Shown here in pieces: positions 53,460-64,000 of a stretch of 64,000 nt of DNA (position 1 is the stretch's first letter; every line of letters begins with the position of its first letter). Below the pieces are notes generated by a model. The model was not told where the DNA came from. It saw only the letters and a program-made list of their open reading frames with translations, and searched no databases. A program made the translations under genes and the position numbers. The DNA is from Sitta carolinensis (taxonomy: Eukaryota > Chordata > Aves > Passeriformes > Sittidae): NCBI GenBank assembly GCA_032173965.1, contig CM063292.1:1008501-1072500 (forward strand). The letters run 5' to 3'.

Positions 53460-56400
53460 TCAGGTGGGCACTGCAACAAGTCCAGCAGGGCCCTGCCCCA
53501 GTTCCTGCCCCAGGAAGGGGAAAGACAGTGGCTGGAAACCCAGGTTGTCCAGGGGGATGCCAAAGGATGTCAGCTTTGCCTCGAAGGTCTGCAGCATGTC
53601 ATTGTGTGCCTGTGAGGAAAGGGTCCCTGTCAGCCCCTCTGTCAGCAGAGGAGAGCTCCCTGCACCCCCAGTCTCATTTCCAACCCCGAAGCCAAAGCCA
53701 TGGAATCACAGAATATTTTGGGTTGGAAATGCCTCTAATATCACCGAGTCCAACTGTTCCCCAAGGCCAGCACTAACCCACGTCCCCAAGTGCAACATCC
53801 ATGCAGCTCTTAAACCTCCCCAGGATTCCTCCCCACCCTTACCTTGCAGACTCGGGCCAGCTGGAGCTGCAGGTCCTGGATGGTGGCATTCTTGGAATTG
53901 AGCACATCCTGCAAGGGGAGACTGGGATGAGGCTGCACTGCCCAGCCCTGGGGCACGATGGCCGTGGCGTGGCAGAGCACACGGAGCAGCCGGCAGCACG
54001 GCCTGGCAGGTGGCCACCACCCTGCCCCCTCTGAGTGGCACTGCCAGGGACAGCCAGCCCCAGGCAGGGACAGGGAGCTCCCACATGAACACCACAGCCA
54101 TCCCAGTCTGCCCTCTGTGCAGGGAGTGCTGGCAGCACCTGCTCCAGCAGCACCACCCTGCTGCCGTGGCACCACGGGAATTACAGGGAGCCAGGCTCCC
54201 CGAGGCAGCTGAGAGGAGGAATTCAGGGACCCCAGCAGCTGCAGGAGAGCCTGACGCCAGTGATGCCATCCCAGGAATGTGTTTTCATACCACCTGCTGG
54301 GAGGTGACACATCTGCTGCCTGTCCCATAGGCCTGGTATGAATCCCAGAGCATCCCAGAGTTTCCCTGACTCCCCCTGCAGCAGGGACCTGGGAGGGGAC
54401 AAGCAGGAGGGCACCAGATGGTGGAGCCCTCGTTCCCTGTGTCTATGCCCAACCCGCAGCAAGTGCTGCTCCCTGGCTCCAGCTGCAGCAGGCTGCAGGA
54501 ATGTGGGTCTCCAGGCTCTCTGCAGAGGTATTTTTAGCACGGCAGACACCGCAGAGCCCAGGGATCCTGTCTGCACTGTCCCCATGGCCAGGTGAGGCTC
54601 ACCAGGTGCGACACCCTCCTGCACAGAGCCCCTGAGTACCACTGGACCTGCTGTCAGGCAGCTATGTGGCAGCACAGGGTGCTGGCAGTGCCATGGAGCC
54701 TGTGACCATGCTCCTCAAAGCAGGCCCCACCTGAGGGACAGATCAGTGCCAAACTCTGACACCCACACGCTCCCCTCTCGAGGCAGAGCTGAGTGCCCTG
54801 TGGCACCCCATGTGGCCCTGGGAGTGCCAGGAGTGAGTGATGTGCCACCTACAGCCATGTAGGATGGGGACTGGTGCGTTCCAGTGGCAGCAGCCACCCC
54901 ACAGTAGGCTCTGCCCCCCAAACCCAGCCCTTGCCAGGCCCCAGTACCTCCAGCTTGTTTGAGACCAAGGAGAGAGCGCTGGGGTCGAGGTTGGAGGCTG
55001 CGAGGACCTCGCTGAGCTCCACCTCCTTCTGCTCCAGGACGTTGAGGAGTCCCTGCAACTTCCGTTCCAGGAGCAGATTCTTGAACCCCGTTTTTTGCTG
55101 CACCTCGTTAATGGCTTTGGTGAACTTCTGATAGAGCTCATCTCGCTCTGCCTGGACCTGCTCCGGGAGACAGCACCGTGTCACAGCACCCTCAGGACCC
55201 CGGGGCACATGGGGGCCTGCACAAGGCTGGCTGAGGTCTGTGTAGTGGTGTGGAGCACAATCGGGGAAGAAAACTGGTCCAGCAGCTCAGCCCGGCCGTT
55301 CCCCGCGGCACCTGCAGCCCACAGGGGAGGCAGGTGCTGCAGCACAGCTTCCCCCCCTCCCTCCTTCCCTCCCTCTCTCCCTCCCTCCATGGCGCAGCAC
55401 CTGCGCTTCTCCCTCCTCCTCCTCCCCTCCAAGCACGGAATGCCCCAAGGAGCTCCCTGCAGCACTAATTCAGACCCCAGCGAGGGCCCCCAGCACATGG
55501 GGGTCTCTGCTCTCCTCCCCACAGCTGGCAGCAGTCCCTGGCTCACAGCTAGTTAATAAGTGTCCTAATTAGGACACAGTCTCTCCTCCAAAGCCTATTT
55601 CTGAACGCTCCGAATCTGGCGCTGTCTTAATGATGGATTGTTAATGAGGCCTCGGATCAATGTTCATATTCCTGGGGATTTCTACGAATTGCAAATGAGC
55701 TCTCTCCTGCCTCAAAAGATTTATCTGGGTTAGTGGGGGGAGCACTCGCTCTGCAGGGCTCTTCCCGAGCACCCCAGACCGACAAGAGGGAGCGACCCTG
55801 GAACACTGGCAGAAGGAGGGGCCCGTGGCAATCCCCCCTAGCCCAGCTCTGCCCCAGGCAGCCCCGGCAGCCCGGGGGCCCCGCTGGAGCGTGCATGATT
55901 GCTTAGCAAAGGACAAGGCCAGGCCTGTCTGCTGACCGTGGGAGAGGCTGGAGCTGGGAGCAGCTTTGCTGGGAGCAGCGGTTATCACCCGACTCTGGAT
56001 TAGCTTTGGAAAGCCCCAGGCTAAGCACAAGCTCTGCTAAGCCCCACGCCCTATCGTCTGCAGAGGGTTTGGAGAAGGTTTGGAGAGGGAATGGGATGTC
56101 CAGCCCTGCCTGCAGGTCTCACCTTACTGAACCGCTGCTCCAGCACCTCGTGTTCCCACTGAAGGTCCTTCAGTTCCTTCTGGGTGACTTTCAGATGGGC
56201 TTTGGAGTTCTGTGAATGGGAAGGGAGGGTTAAGGAGCACAGGATTGTCTGGGAAGTGTTGGAGACGTGTTCTGGGAAGGGAGGAGAGTGAGAAGCAGAG
56301 AGAAAACCAGGCAGCACCCACACCAACCTGCCTGCAGTGGTCTCCCTTCCAGTCTCTCTTTGTATCCCCATCTGAGATCCCACAAATTCACAATAAGCAG

Positions 56401-59400
56401 AACAGGACTTGCTTTGCCCAGCAATCACAGCACACCAAGTAGCAGAGGTCTGTGTTTTTCCTCTAGGAACGAGCCCGTGAAAGAACAGGGCTGGCCACTC
56501 ACCATCAGGGCCTCCTTGTCCCTGTTATAGTGAATCAACTTCTTTTGCAGCTCAGCCACCAGCTCCTTGGCCTCCTGCAGCGGCTCTGTCAGCTCCTTGT
56601 TCTGCAGCAGCACCTCTGCCTTCTCCTTTTCCAAGGCAGCCTCCTTCTTCTTCAGGTCTTCCACCTGCTCCTGTGCTTGGGAACACAAGTGCTGGCTCCA
56701 GGGAGCTGCCCAGCCCCTGAGAGGCCCCCACGCCCTCAGAACACCCTCCCCACTCATGTGCTGGTGTACAGGCCACCAGCAGCACCCACACTGACACCTG
56801 GGAACTGCCAGATGCAGCTGACACCCAGGCAGGAGCAGTCCCTGGGTGGAGGGGTGACACAGGGACGGCCAATACCTTCAGGAGGTTGATGAGTGTCAGG
56901 TTTTTGGCAGTGATATCGTTGTAGTAGTTCTTGATGGCACCAAAAGCCCCCTCATGGTTCCCCACCAGCTCGCTGATCTGGGTGTTCTTCCTCTCCTCCA
57001 GCTTGTGGATCTCTGTCTTCCTCCGCAGGTCCATCTCATCCCGCAGTGCCTGCATCTTCCTGGTGTACTTGGCCTCCATCTCTGGGGGAAAATGGTCAGA
57101 GCTGGGGGAAAACTGGCTGAAACTGGGGAGGAAAAGTGACCAGAATGGGGAAGGGAGAAAAAACAGCCATAACTGAGGGAATACTCGCCAGAACAGTGTG
57201 GGTTGGGACCAGCTGGAATTGGGAGGAAAAAACAGCCAGAACTGGAGGGCAAACTAGATAGATCTGGGGAGGAAAACCAGCTGGAACTTGTGGGGGAAAG
57301 TGGCCAGAACCTCGGGTGGGAGAGATCAGCCAGAACTGGGATGGGAAGCTGACCAGAACTGGGAAGGGAAAAATGGCCAGAACTGGGGAGAACCTGTCCC
57401 CACATGCTCAAGGTGCTGCTTGGGAACCAGAAGCAGTTCTGCCTGTCATGCTCCTGTGGGATCTGCCACATGCCCTGACCTTTGGTCTGCAGCTCGAAGT
57501 CTCTGCGTAGCCGGGCCATCTCCTCCTCATGTTTCTGTGAGGAAAAAACTCCGTGTTGGAATAAACAACCAAATCCCAAGCCAGCCCATCCCCAGGGATT
57601 CCCTCCTGCTCTTTGGGAAAGGATTCTGATCCCATGTCGATGCAAACAGTGGCTTGTAGGTTTTCCAGCTGCTCTCACAGCTCCCCAGTGTGGGAATTCC
57701 TTCTCCCCATTCCTGCATTGGAAATCCCATCCCACCCCACAGAGAGAGTCAGGGAGGCAAGATCCCACTCCTGCTCCCACCCTGGGAATGAGGCACCTCA
57801 CAGGTGGCTCCAGCTCAGCCAGGGACATACCAGGCAGAGGTTTGTAATGGCTGCCTCACTGGCCAACTCCTGCTCCTTCAGCCTTATGTTCAAGGAGCGC
57901 TTCTCCTTCCACAACTCCTGCTCCTGGTCCCAGTGATCCTTCTGGGCCCGCCTCAGGGACAGGACTCCCTCTGCCTTCAGCTCTGTCAGGTTCTCCTGCT
58001 GCTCGTGCAACAGGTGCTTCACCTTCTGCTTGTACACCTAAGGGCAGGCCAGAGAGCAGGTGAGGGGCTCTGCAGGAGACACACGAACTGGGATGCTGAT
58101 GAGACATTCCTGGATTGCATCCTGACCAGCTCCTCCTCCTCCTCAGAGCTGCCCAAGGCTCCCCTGGAGCCCTCCAGCCCCACCTTGATCTCCAGCTGGT
58201 GCCGCTCCTCCGCCTCCTCCATCTCCCGGTCCCGGTTCCGCAGCTCTGCTTTCGTCTCCTCCAGCTCCCGGCGGGTGATTTCCCAGTAGCTCTGAATCCT
58301 GCTACACTCCAGCTGGAACGAGTTCCGCTCCTGCCGCTCCCGGTCCAGCTCCTCCCGGACACGTGCGACGTGCTCCAGCAGCTGCCAAGCCAGGAGGAAG
58401 GGACAGCTAAGGCAGGCCTTTGGAGACTCCATGTCCCAAACCTGGCAGGACATGGAGCTTGTCCTGGTGTGGAGCTGTGGAGGTCCCTGACTGAACCCAG
58501 CAGCTTCTGGAAAAGTCCTCACAAAACCTCATCTGACTGGGATGGGGCTCTGGCCTGCAGGGTCCAGTAACACCATTCTCAGGTGCTTAGGTACTTCTGG
58601 TTCATGGAATTGTTTGAGTTGGAAAAGCCTCTAAGATCAAGTATAACTGTTCCTCCAGCACTGCCAAGGCCACCCCTAACCCATGTCCCCAAGTGCCACA
58701 TCCACATGATTCTTAGATCCCTCCAGGCATGGAGACTACACCACTGCCCAAGGCAGCCTGGGCCCAGGCTGGACAACCCTTTCCAGGAAGAAATTTTCCC
58801 AATATCCAACTTGATCCTTCCCTGGCACAGCTGGAGGCCATTCCCTCTCCTTCTGTCCCTGTTCCCTGGGAGCAGAGCCCAACCCCTGCACTGCCCCCTC
58901 CTGTCAGAGAGCTGTTCAGAGCCAGAGGGTCCCTTCTGAGCCTCCTTTTCTCCAGGCTGAGCCCCTTTCCCAGCTCCCTCAGCCACTCTGTGCTCTGAGC
59001 CCTTCCCCAGCTTTATTCCCTTCTCTGGGCATGCTCCTGCACCTCAAGGTCTCTCTTGTCCTGAGGGGCCCCAAGGTTCCAGGTGTGGCCCCAGCAGAGC
59101 ACAGGGCTGGAGAGCAGAGGGTGGGATGAGGAGGCTGCTCCCTCCAGAACGGCCCAGCCCGGCCCCAGCCCGGCCCCAGGGACACACCCCCCGGCTGCTC
59201 GTCCCTGTCACCCTCTGCACCTGTTGTCCCCGGAGCTGGGGCCACGCAGGGGTGCCCAGAGCTGTTCTTACATGTTCTTACATGTTCCTGCCCCTCCTCC
59301 CCAGGGGTGACCCGGGGCACTTCTCACCTGCTCCCTGCTCATGTCCTCCAGGGCCAAGCCATCCACCACCGCCGGGCCCCCTTTCCCTTTTTTCCCTCCT

Positions 59401-59861
59401 TTCTTTTTGGGTGCCTGAGGACAGAAAGACAACCACGGCAGTCGAATGGGTGAGGAGGAAACTGTGCTGCTCAGGGCCCCCGTGCTGGCCCCGGAGCATC
59501 CCTGCTGTCACGGCAGGGATGGGGCGACAACGGCGACACGGAGCCGGGGAGCAGCCTGGGAGAGGCTCATGCGGTGCCACTGCCGACTCAGCTCCGTGCT
59601 GAATCCCTGGGCACAAAGCACCTGTTCCCAAAATACCGCCTGCGAAGCATCACCGCAGCGCAGGGAACGGCGCCGAGGCGCTCCGCACCTTCCGCGGGAG
59701 CGGCCCGGGACAGGACGGGGCTCGCAGACATCGGGGCGCGGGGCTCCACCGCCCTCCCCTGCCCGCACACCGCGGCTGCAGCACACCCTTCAGCAGCCGC
59801 CGCAGTTCCCCCCCGGCCCCGGTTCTCCTCCCGGGCCCGGGCCTCGTTCCGCTCTCACCAT
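53460..59861 (-). CDS. GAS8: GAS8 (DRC4), dynein regulatory complex subunit of motile cilia
   Basis: Eleven coding exons: 59859-59861, 59328-59414, 58184-58381, 57831-58037, 57480-57534, 56876-57081, 56503-56670, 56123-56209, 54948-55157, 53843-53908, 53460-53609. They give 478 residues, the length of human GAS8. The first coding exon supplies only the ATG; the next begins with lysine-rich [13 protein letters not shown]. Nearly the whole protein is heptad-rich coiled coil (for example [36 protein letters not shown]). The C-terminus GIPLDNLGF…GQGPAGLV is strongly conserved. In the family the protein is part of the nexin-dynein regulatory complex that coordinates ciliary beating, and it binds microtubules. 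X-box-like sites upstream fit ciliary regulation. Confidence 0.96.
53700..53838 (-). repeat. CR1 3' fragment next to a GAS8 splice donor
   Basis: The + strand starts GGAATCACAGAATATTTTGG and continues GGAAATGCCTCTAATATCAC, CR1 antisense. Its other edge lies within about 5-25 bases of the donor of exon 53843-53908, so intron 10 begins almost directly with CR1 sequence. Confidence 0.9.
55540..55745. promoter_or_regulatory. Candidate conserved non-coding element in GAS8 intron
   Basis: An AT-richer, CpG-poor block in intron 8 carries a perfect 18-base palindrome GTGTCCTAATTAGGACAC (55560-55577). Several homeodomain-type sites (TTAATGATGG, GTTAATGAGG) and an octamer-like TTGCAAATGAG also occur. 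No open frame or repeat is present. The structure resembles vertebrate conserved enhancers, but conservation cannot be tested here. Confidence 0.4.
57083..57395. repeat. About 30-base minisatellite in GAS8 intron 5
   Basis: Eight to ten degenerate copies of a unit like CCAGAACTGGGGAGGAAAA plus a CTGG/TGGC linker run through most of the intron between exons 57480-57534 and 56876-57081. Confidence 0.9.
58600..59105 (-). repeat. CR1 LINE fragment (about 500 bp) in GAS8 intron 2
   Basis: The + strand shows antisense CR1 from its 3' end (ATGGAATTGTTTGAGTTGGA) through CCAGCACTGCCAAGGCCACC, TTTTCCCAATATCCAAC and CTCCAGGCTGAGCCCCTTTC to GTCCTGAGGGGCCCCAAGG. It is the longest CR1 copy in the window. 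Confidence 0.95.
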
Positions 59862-59990
59862 GGCGGCGGCACCGGCGTCTCCGGGCAACGGACGGCAGAT
59901 CCCGCGAGAGGACGGCCAAATATCGCGAGAGCGGCGTGGCGGGAGGACGCGCCCCCTAGCAACGCCACGCTCCGCCCTGGCAACGGAGGC
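59862..59990 (-). promoter_or_regulatory. GAS8: GAS8 promoter with RFX X-box-like half sites and a TCGCGAGA site
   Basis: Upstream of the start codon the + strand contains GGGCAACGG (59883-59891), CTAGCAACG (59956-59964) and TGGCAACGG (59978-59986). These resemble RFX X-box half sites, which regulate ciliary genes. TCGCGAGA lies at 59923-59930, a core seen in BANP/ZBTB33-type CpG-island promoters. DBNDD1 diverges from the same CpG-rich block. Confidence 0.5.
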
Positions 59991-60495
59991 GGGGCCAGCG
60001 GGACCGGCGGGGGCCGGGGGGGCCCGGAGGGGACGGGAGGGACACCGGGAGAAGGGGGGGCACATCGCGGGGACCGGGCCGGGAGCGAGCGGCGGGGGGC
60101 GGTGTGAGGGACCGGGGGAACCGAGCGGTTCGGGAGGCACCGGGGAGTTCGGGGAGGACTGGAGGGACAAACCCGGGGGTTCCCGCTGTGTGTCCCGGCA
60201 CGGGCTTTTCCCACGCGCCCGCCGCTGTGACTCGGGCTGGCCCCACAGCTGGGGTCCCCCGGCTCAGCTCCCGCACGCCCCGGTCCCCGCTGCACCCCCG
60301 GTCCCACTCTTCCCGGTCCCCTCCGCGCCCTCTCTTGTCCCCCGGTGCCTCCCGCCCCTCCGCTCCGCCCATCCCGGTGTCCCCGCCCCCGGTGTCCCCG
60401 CCCCCGCCGCGGCGGGCAGGACCGTGCGGGCTGCGGGCTGGCACCGGGCCCGCCCAGCACCGGACCGGCACCGGCATCAGCCCCGGCACCGGCCC

Positions 60496-63411
60496 ATGGC
60501 GGCTCCGGCAGCGGCCGCCACCGCAGGTAAGGGCGGGGGGCGGTGGGGGCACGGACCGGCACGCCCATCCCCGTGGAACCGGGCCGGGCCCCGCGGGGCG
60601 CACAAGGAGATGTAGGGCGGGGGTGCACGGGAAGAGGGGCATGGGGGGCGCATTGGGGTGCGAAGGGGGCGTGGGGCCGTGCTGGGGGTGCCCGGCTGCT
60701 GGGGAAGGGGGATGTTGGGGGGGCGGGGACATCGGGGAGGGGGGGATCTGTGCAGGGAGAATCGGGGATGGAGGGAGAGAGCAGTGGGGTACCCAGAGAA
60801 TGGGGGGTCACAGGGGTGTTCAGGGGTCTGAGGGAGCACTGGGGACTTGGGGGGCAGTGGGATGCTCGCAGGAGGCGGGGGTGCAGTGGGGAGACAAGGG
60901 GGAGGCGGTGGGGTGGCCAGGTGGTCAGACGGAGCAGGGGAGTGCGCTGGGGACTTGGGGTTGCCACGGGGTGCCCAGGGAATGTTGGGGGACAGTGGGG
61001 TGCCCGGGGGTGTAGAGGAGCAGTAGGGTGCTCACGGGACCTGAAGGAACTCTGGGGTACCCAGGGGACGTGGGGAGCAGTGGGGCACCTTGCAGACATC
61101 CCGCACAGCTGTGCCGGTGCCGGTGTGTGCTTGAGCACCGGGAGGTGGCCATGCTGGTGCAGCTGAGAGGGGCCCGGTATTCGGGGGGGCTGCACCTGGA
61201 GGCACACGCGGTGCCAGGGCTCCCCTGCTCGCCCGTCCCTCCCGTGTGTGGCCCGCACAGGACGGTGCCGCTCTGCCGTCGCCGCCAGCACGGGGCAGCC
61301 CCGCCGTGGCACCGGGGGAACGGCGGGACACCGGGCCCTTGAGGGGACAGTGCCGCTGGGGCGGGTTGCGGGTGCCGTGGGGTGACCGGCGCCGTGCGGT
61401 GCCGGTACCGGCGGCTGCCCGGCTCTGCGGTTGCCGTGAGTCAGCACACGTCGTGCGGGAGAGAGCCCTGATCCGGCCCCGCTCCCGCCAGGCAGCCGGT
61501 GAGCCCAGGCCGCAGCGGGCGGTGTGGCTGGTGACACTGCCGGTGACACGGCCGGTGGCACGGCGGGACCATGCAGGCGGAGGCCAGAGGGGAATTCTGC
61601 AGCCGGGACCAGCGCCCTGGTGGGTGGGGGCGTGGTGCGGGCAGGGGGGCCGCGCTCCTTACGGTGACACGGCGCGGTGTCACCCACCGGGGCTGGGCAC
61701 TGCCCGGGGCGAGGCGGCGGGAGCGGGCGGGAGCAGGCTGCCCCGTGTCCGCCCCAGGGGGATCTTCTCTGCTCCGGAGCGGGATGGGGACCCCATTTCC
61801 CGGCCCGAGGGAACGTACCGCCAGCGCGAGGTGCCTGCTCCCCCCTGCGGGGTCAGGATGTGGCAGAGCCAGTGTCGGGGCAGAGGGATGGTGTCCCGCT
61901 GGTGTCCTGCCGATGTCCCGCAGCTCCACGTGCCATCAGCAGGAACAGCCCGTAACATCCCTTTCCCCATTAGGTTGAAGGTCTCTGTCCCTGCCCCGCT
62001 GTCACCATCCCGGTGGGAGGGAGGTGATGCCCGTGCTGTGTCACCCGGTACCTCAGTGGTGGCATGGTTGGGTGGGGACAGGGTGCTGTGTCCCCCCGTG
62101 CTGCCCTGGGCACATAGGGCCTCCTCCCACCCCCAGTGCCCGCTCAGCCCCGAGACACGGCTGTGCCCCCTCTGTGTGCCACAGCCACGGGCTGTACCAC
62201 CACCGTGTGCCATGACCTGTGCCATGACCGTGGCCGTGTGCCACGGCCGCCGTGTCCCTCCGGCTCTTCCCGGGGACAGTCCCAGCACAATCCGCCCTTG
62301 TCCGGGCCCCGGCACAGGCTGCGCTTTGTCTCGCCGACACAAAGGGGCTGCGCGGGGAGGGGGGAGGGGTCTGCCAGCTTCCGACACGAGCGAGGGTCTC
62401 GGGCAGCTCTGCCCATCCCCTCGGTCCTCCCTGGGGGTCCTGCTGTCCCCAGCCCCTTAGCTGGGCACCCCGTGAGTGCTGGGGGGCCCCGAGAGGAGCT
62501 GCCCTCACTGACACAGAAGGTGCTGATGTGGCAGAGCTTGGCAAGGAGCCACTGGTCCCGGAGCGCCCTGCAGGGACCCCCACCCACGGGCCGGCCCAGG
62601 AGACCCCCCGAGTCCCCACGGAGGAGCAGGGGGGCATCCCCATCCCCAGCGCCGGCCTGCTGCAGGTCACCGAGCGCCGACGTGAGTGTGGCCCGGAGCT
62701 GGGGTCCCTGCCTGTCCCTGCCAGCTCCTGGGATCCCCTGCCTGTGCCTGAAGTCCCCTGCTTTGTCCCTGGGATGTCTGTCTGCCCATAGCAGCACCTG
62801 CCTGTCCCCGAGAGTCCTCTGCCAGCCCTTGAGGTCTTCTGCCTGTCCCTGGGTTCCCCTGACACCCCTAGGGTCCCCTCCTAGCCCCCAGCCAGTCATG
62901 TCCCTCCCCCCCAAGCCCCTCATATCCCCCAGCTCCCCGGGCCCCAAGCACCAGACCCCCGCCCCCCTCAGTGGGGACAGCGGAGGGTCCCCAGCGTGTC
63001 CCGATGCCCGCAGAGCCCCTGAGCAGCGTGTCTTCGCTGGAGGTGCACTTCGACCTGCTGGACCTGACGGAGCTGACGGATATGTCGGACCAGGAGCTGG
63101 CAGAGGTGTTCGCCGATTCCGACGAGGAGAACGTGGCCGGAGAGACGCCCGGCGGTGAGCGAGGGTCCGGGGCCGCCGGTCCCGGTCTGTCCTCCCGTCC
63201 CGGTGCGTCGCTGACCGCGCACCCGCCCGTGCGTCCCGCAGGGCTGCAGCCGCCGGCGGTGCCGCGGGCCGGGTACCTGCGCTCGCCTTCCTGGACCCGC
63301 GCGCGGGAGCAGGGCCGGGACAAGAAGCACCTGAGTGACCCTGAGCTGCCGCCGGGACCCCCGGGACCCCCCGACGCCTTCCTGCCCGCCGAGCGCCCGC
63401 GGGAGCCGTAG
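60496..63411 (+). CDS. DBNDD1: DBNDD1, dysbindin domain-containing protein 1
   Basis: Four exons, 60496-60526, 62517-62681, 63014-63154 and 63242-63411, join in phase to 168 residues; the human isoform has 158. Exon 1 gives a short alanine-rich start ([10 protein letters not shown]). The conserved centre [20 protein letters not shown] is followed by the acidic dysbindin-type segment ([20 protein letters not shown]). The tail has [14 protein letters not shown] and ends in a proline-rich stretch. The molecular role is poorly known; the family is related to the C-terminal part of dysbindin and has been linked to casein kinase regulation. The gene diverges from GAS8 as in human 16q24.3. Confidence 0.93.
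60640..61095. repeat. G-rich degenerate minisatellite in DBNDD1 intron 1
   Basis: Units of about 25-35 bases such as GAGCACTGGGGACTTGGGG and CAGTGGGGTGCCCAGGGGA are repeated at least ten times. The + strand has many GGGG runs, so the nascent RNA could form quadruplexes. Confidence 0.75.
62700..62900. repeat. C-rich degenerate repeat in DBNDD1 intron 2
   Basis: Six to eight copies of a roughly 25-base unit, CCTGCCTGTCCCTGxGAxTC and variants, follow the exon 2 donor. Confidence 0.7.
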
Positions 63412-64000
63412 GGACAAAAGCCGCCGGGGGACACCGGGATACGCCGGTGCCGTTCCCGTCGGTACTGATGGAGCCCGTCCCCGGGCGCAGGACTCCCGTT
63501 AGCCCGCCCGGAGGGCAGAGGCGGCCCCAGCCCCGCGGCGGGGACGTACCGGGGCTGCCCTCAGCCGGTGGCCCGCGGCCCCGGGGGGAAACCGGGCCGG
63601 CCCCGCCGGCCCCCGGGAGCGGCACGGCCTTGGTTGCCGGGAGCGGCGGGTGGGGCAGGACGGGACGGGACGGGTCGCACGGCTCAGCGCGGCCCGACGG
63701 AGCGCGGCCGGTGCCGGTGCCCGCCCGGTTCTGATGTAGCAGTGCTGTGATCCGGTAAAACCGACCGACCGACCCACCGCCGGCCTCTGCCCGTCTGCGC
63801 CGCCGCGTCGGGGAGCGGGACAAGCTGGGGGCACGGAACACCTCGGGAGCAGCGGGAAGGGGGTGCCCGGCCGGTACCGGGGCAGCGCGGCCGCGGCCAC
63901 TCTCGATGGGCCGGAGACCGACGGTGACTGCGGCACATCCCCGATAACGATAAGCGCAGCGGAATTCCGTCCCGCGGGGACCTCCCGGGCTGCCACCCCG
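63412..64000. other. DBNDD1 3' region, CpG-rich
   Basis: No AATAAA is seen after the DBNDD1 stop. The sequence stays CpG-dense to the window end and may include the next gene's island. A GATAACGATAAG block lies at about 63943-63954. No coding exon is recognised. Confidence 0.4.

Noticed and set aside
59855..61687. 610-codon - strand frame upstream of GAS8
   Set aside because: Pro/Ala/Arg-rich translation of the GAS8/DBNDD1 island and a minisatellite; GAS8 begins at 59861 instead.
62144..63841. 565-codon - strand frame opposite DBNDD1
   Set aside because: It is antisense to three confirmed DBNDD1 exons, with low-complexity composition; no splice or domain support.

Overview
This is a vertebrate nuclear genomic window, almost certainly from a bird. 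It is GC-rich, has short introns and closely packed genes, and carries at least ten fragments of CR1 LINE retrotransposons, several with the avian CR1 3' end (…GATTCTATGATTCT-like). The linked E-/P-cadherin pair matches the known avian L-CAM/K-CAM tandem arrangement. The sequence alone does not fix the species. Nine genes could be traced exon by exon. Eight are recognisable orthologues; the ninth is a third, truncated cadherin.

Layout, left to right: UTP4/cirhin (- strand, 478-5128) and CHTF8 (+, 5879-6384) share a divergent CpG-island promoter. HAS3 (-, 7936-10196, with a TATA promoter near 11080) converges on CHTF8. TANGO6 (-, 13344-32446) fills 19 kb with 17 exons. CDH1/L-CAM (-, 33618-41352) and CDH3/K-CAM (-, 42653-48290) lie head to tail. 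A third, divergently oriented short cadherin (+, 49392-51434) follows. URAH (+, 52472-53178) and GAS8/DRC4 (-, 53460-59861) are convergent, and DBNDD1 (+, 60496-63411) starts from the same CpG-rich block as GAS8. UTP4-CHTF8-HAS3-TANGO6-CDH1-CDH3 correspond to human 16q22.1. URAH-GAS8-DBNDD1 correspond to 16q24.3. The join between the two blocks lies between CDH3 and URAH, where the third cadherin sits.

Most genes are housekeeping or epithelial: ribosome biogenesis (UTP4), cohesion clamp loading (CHTF8), hyaluronan synthesis (HAS3), secretory/polymerase-assembly factor (TANGO6), adhesion (CDH1, CDH3), urate degradation (URAH), motile cilia (GAS8) and a dysbindin-domain protein (DBNDD1). Spliced lengths calculated here are UTP4 686 aa, CHTF8 118, HAS3 548, TANGO6 1053, CDH1 880, CDH3 853, URAH 119, GAS8 478 and DBNDD1 168. 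All are in frame across every junction.

The most unusual object is the inverted third cadherin. About 1.84 kb of exons and introns is nearly identical to CDH1 exons 4-10. A private signal-peptide exon precedes it, and a diverged cadherin tail with an immediate stop follows. It has an open frame for a 393-aa secreted EC1-EC3 protein. The CDH1 and CDH3 last exons are identical over 283 bp except for one base, including intron sequence, which indicates gene conversion.
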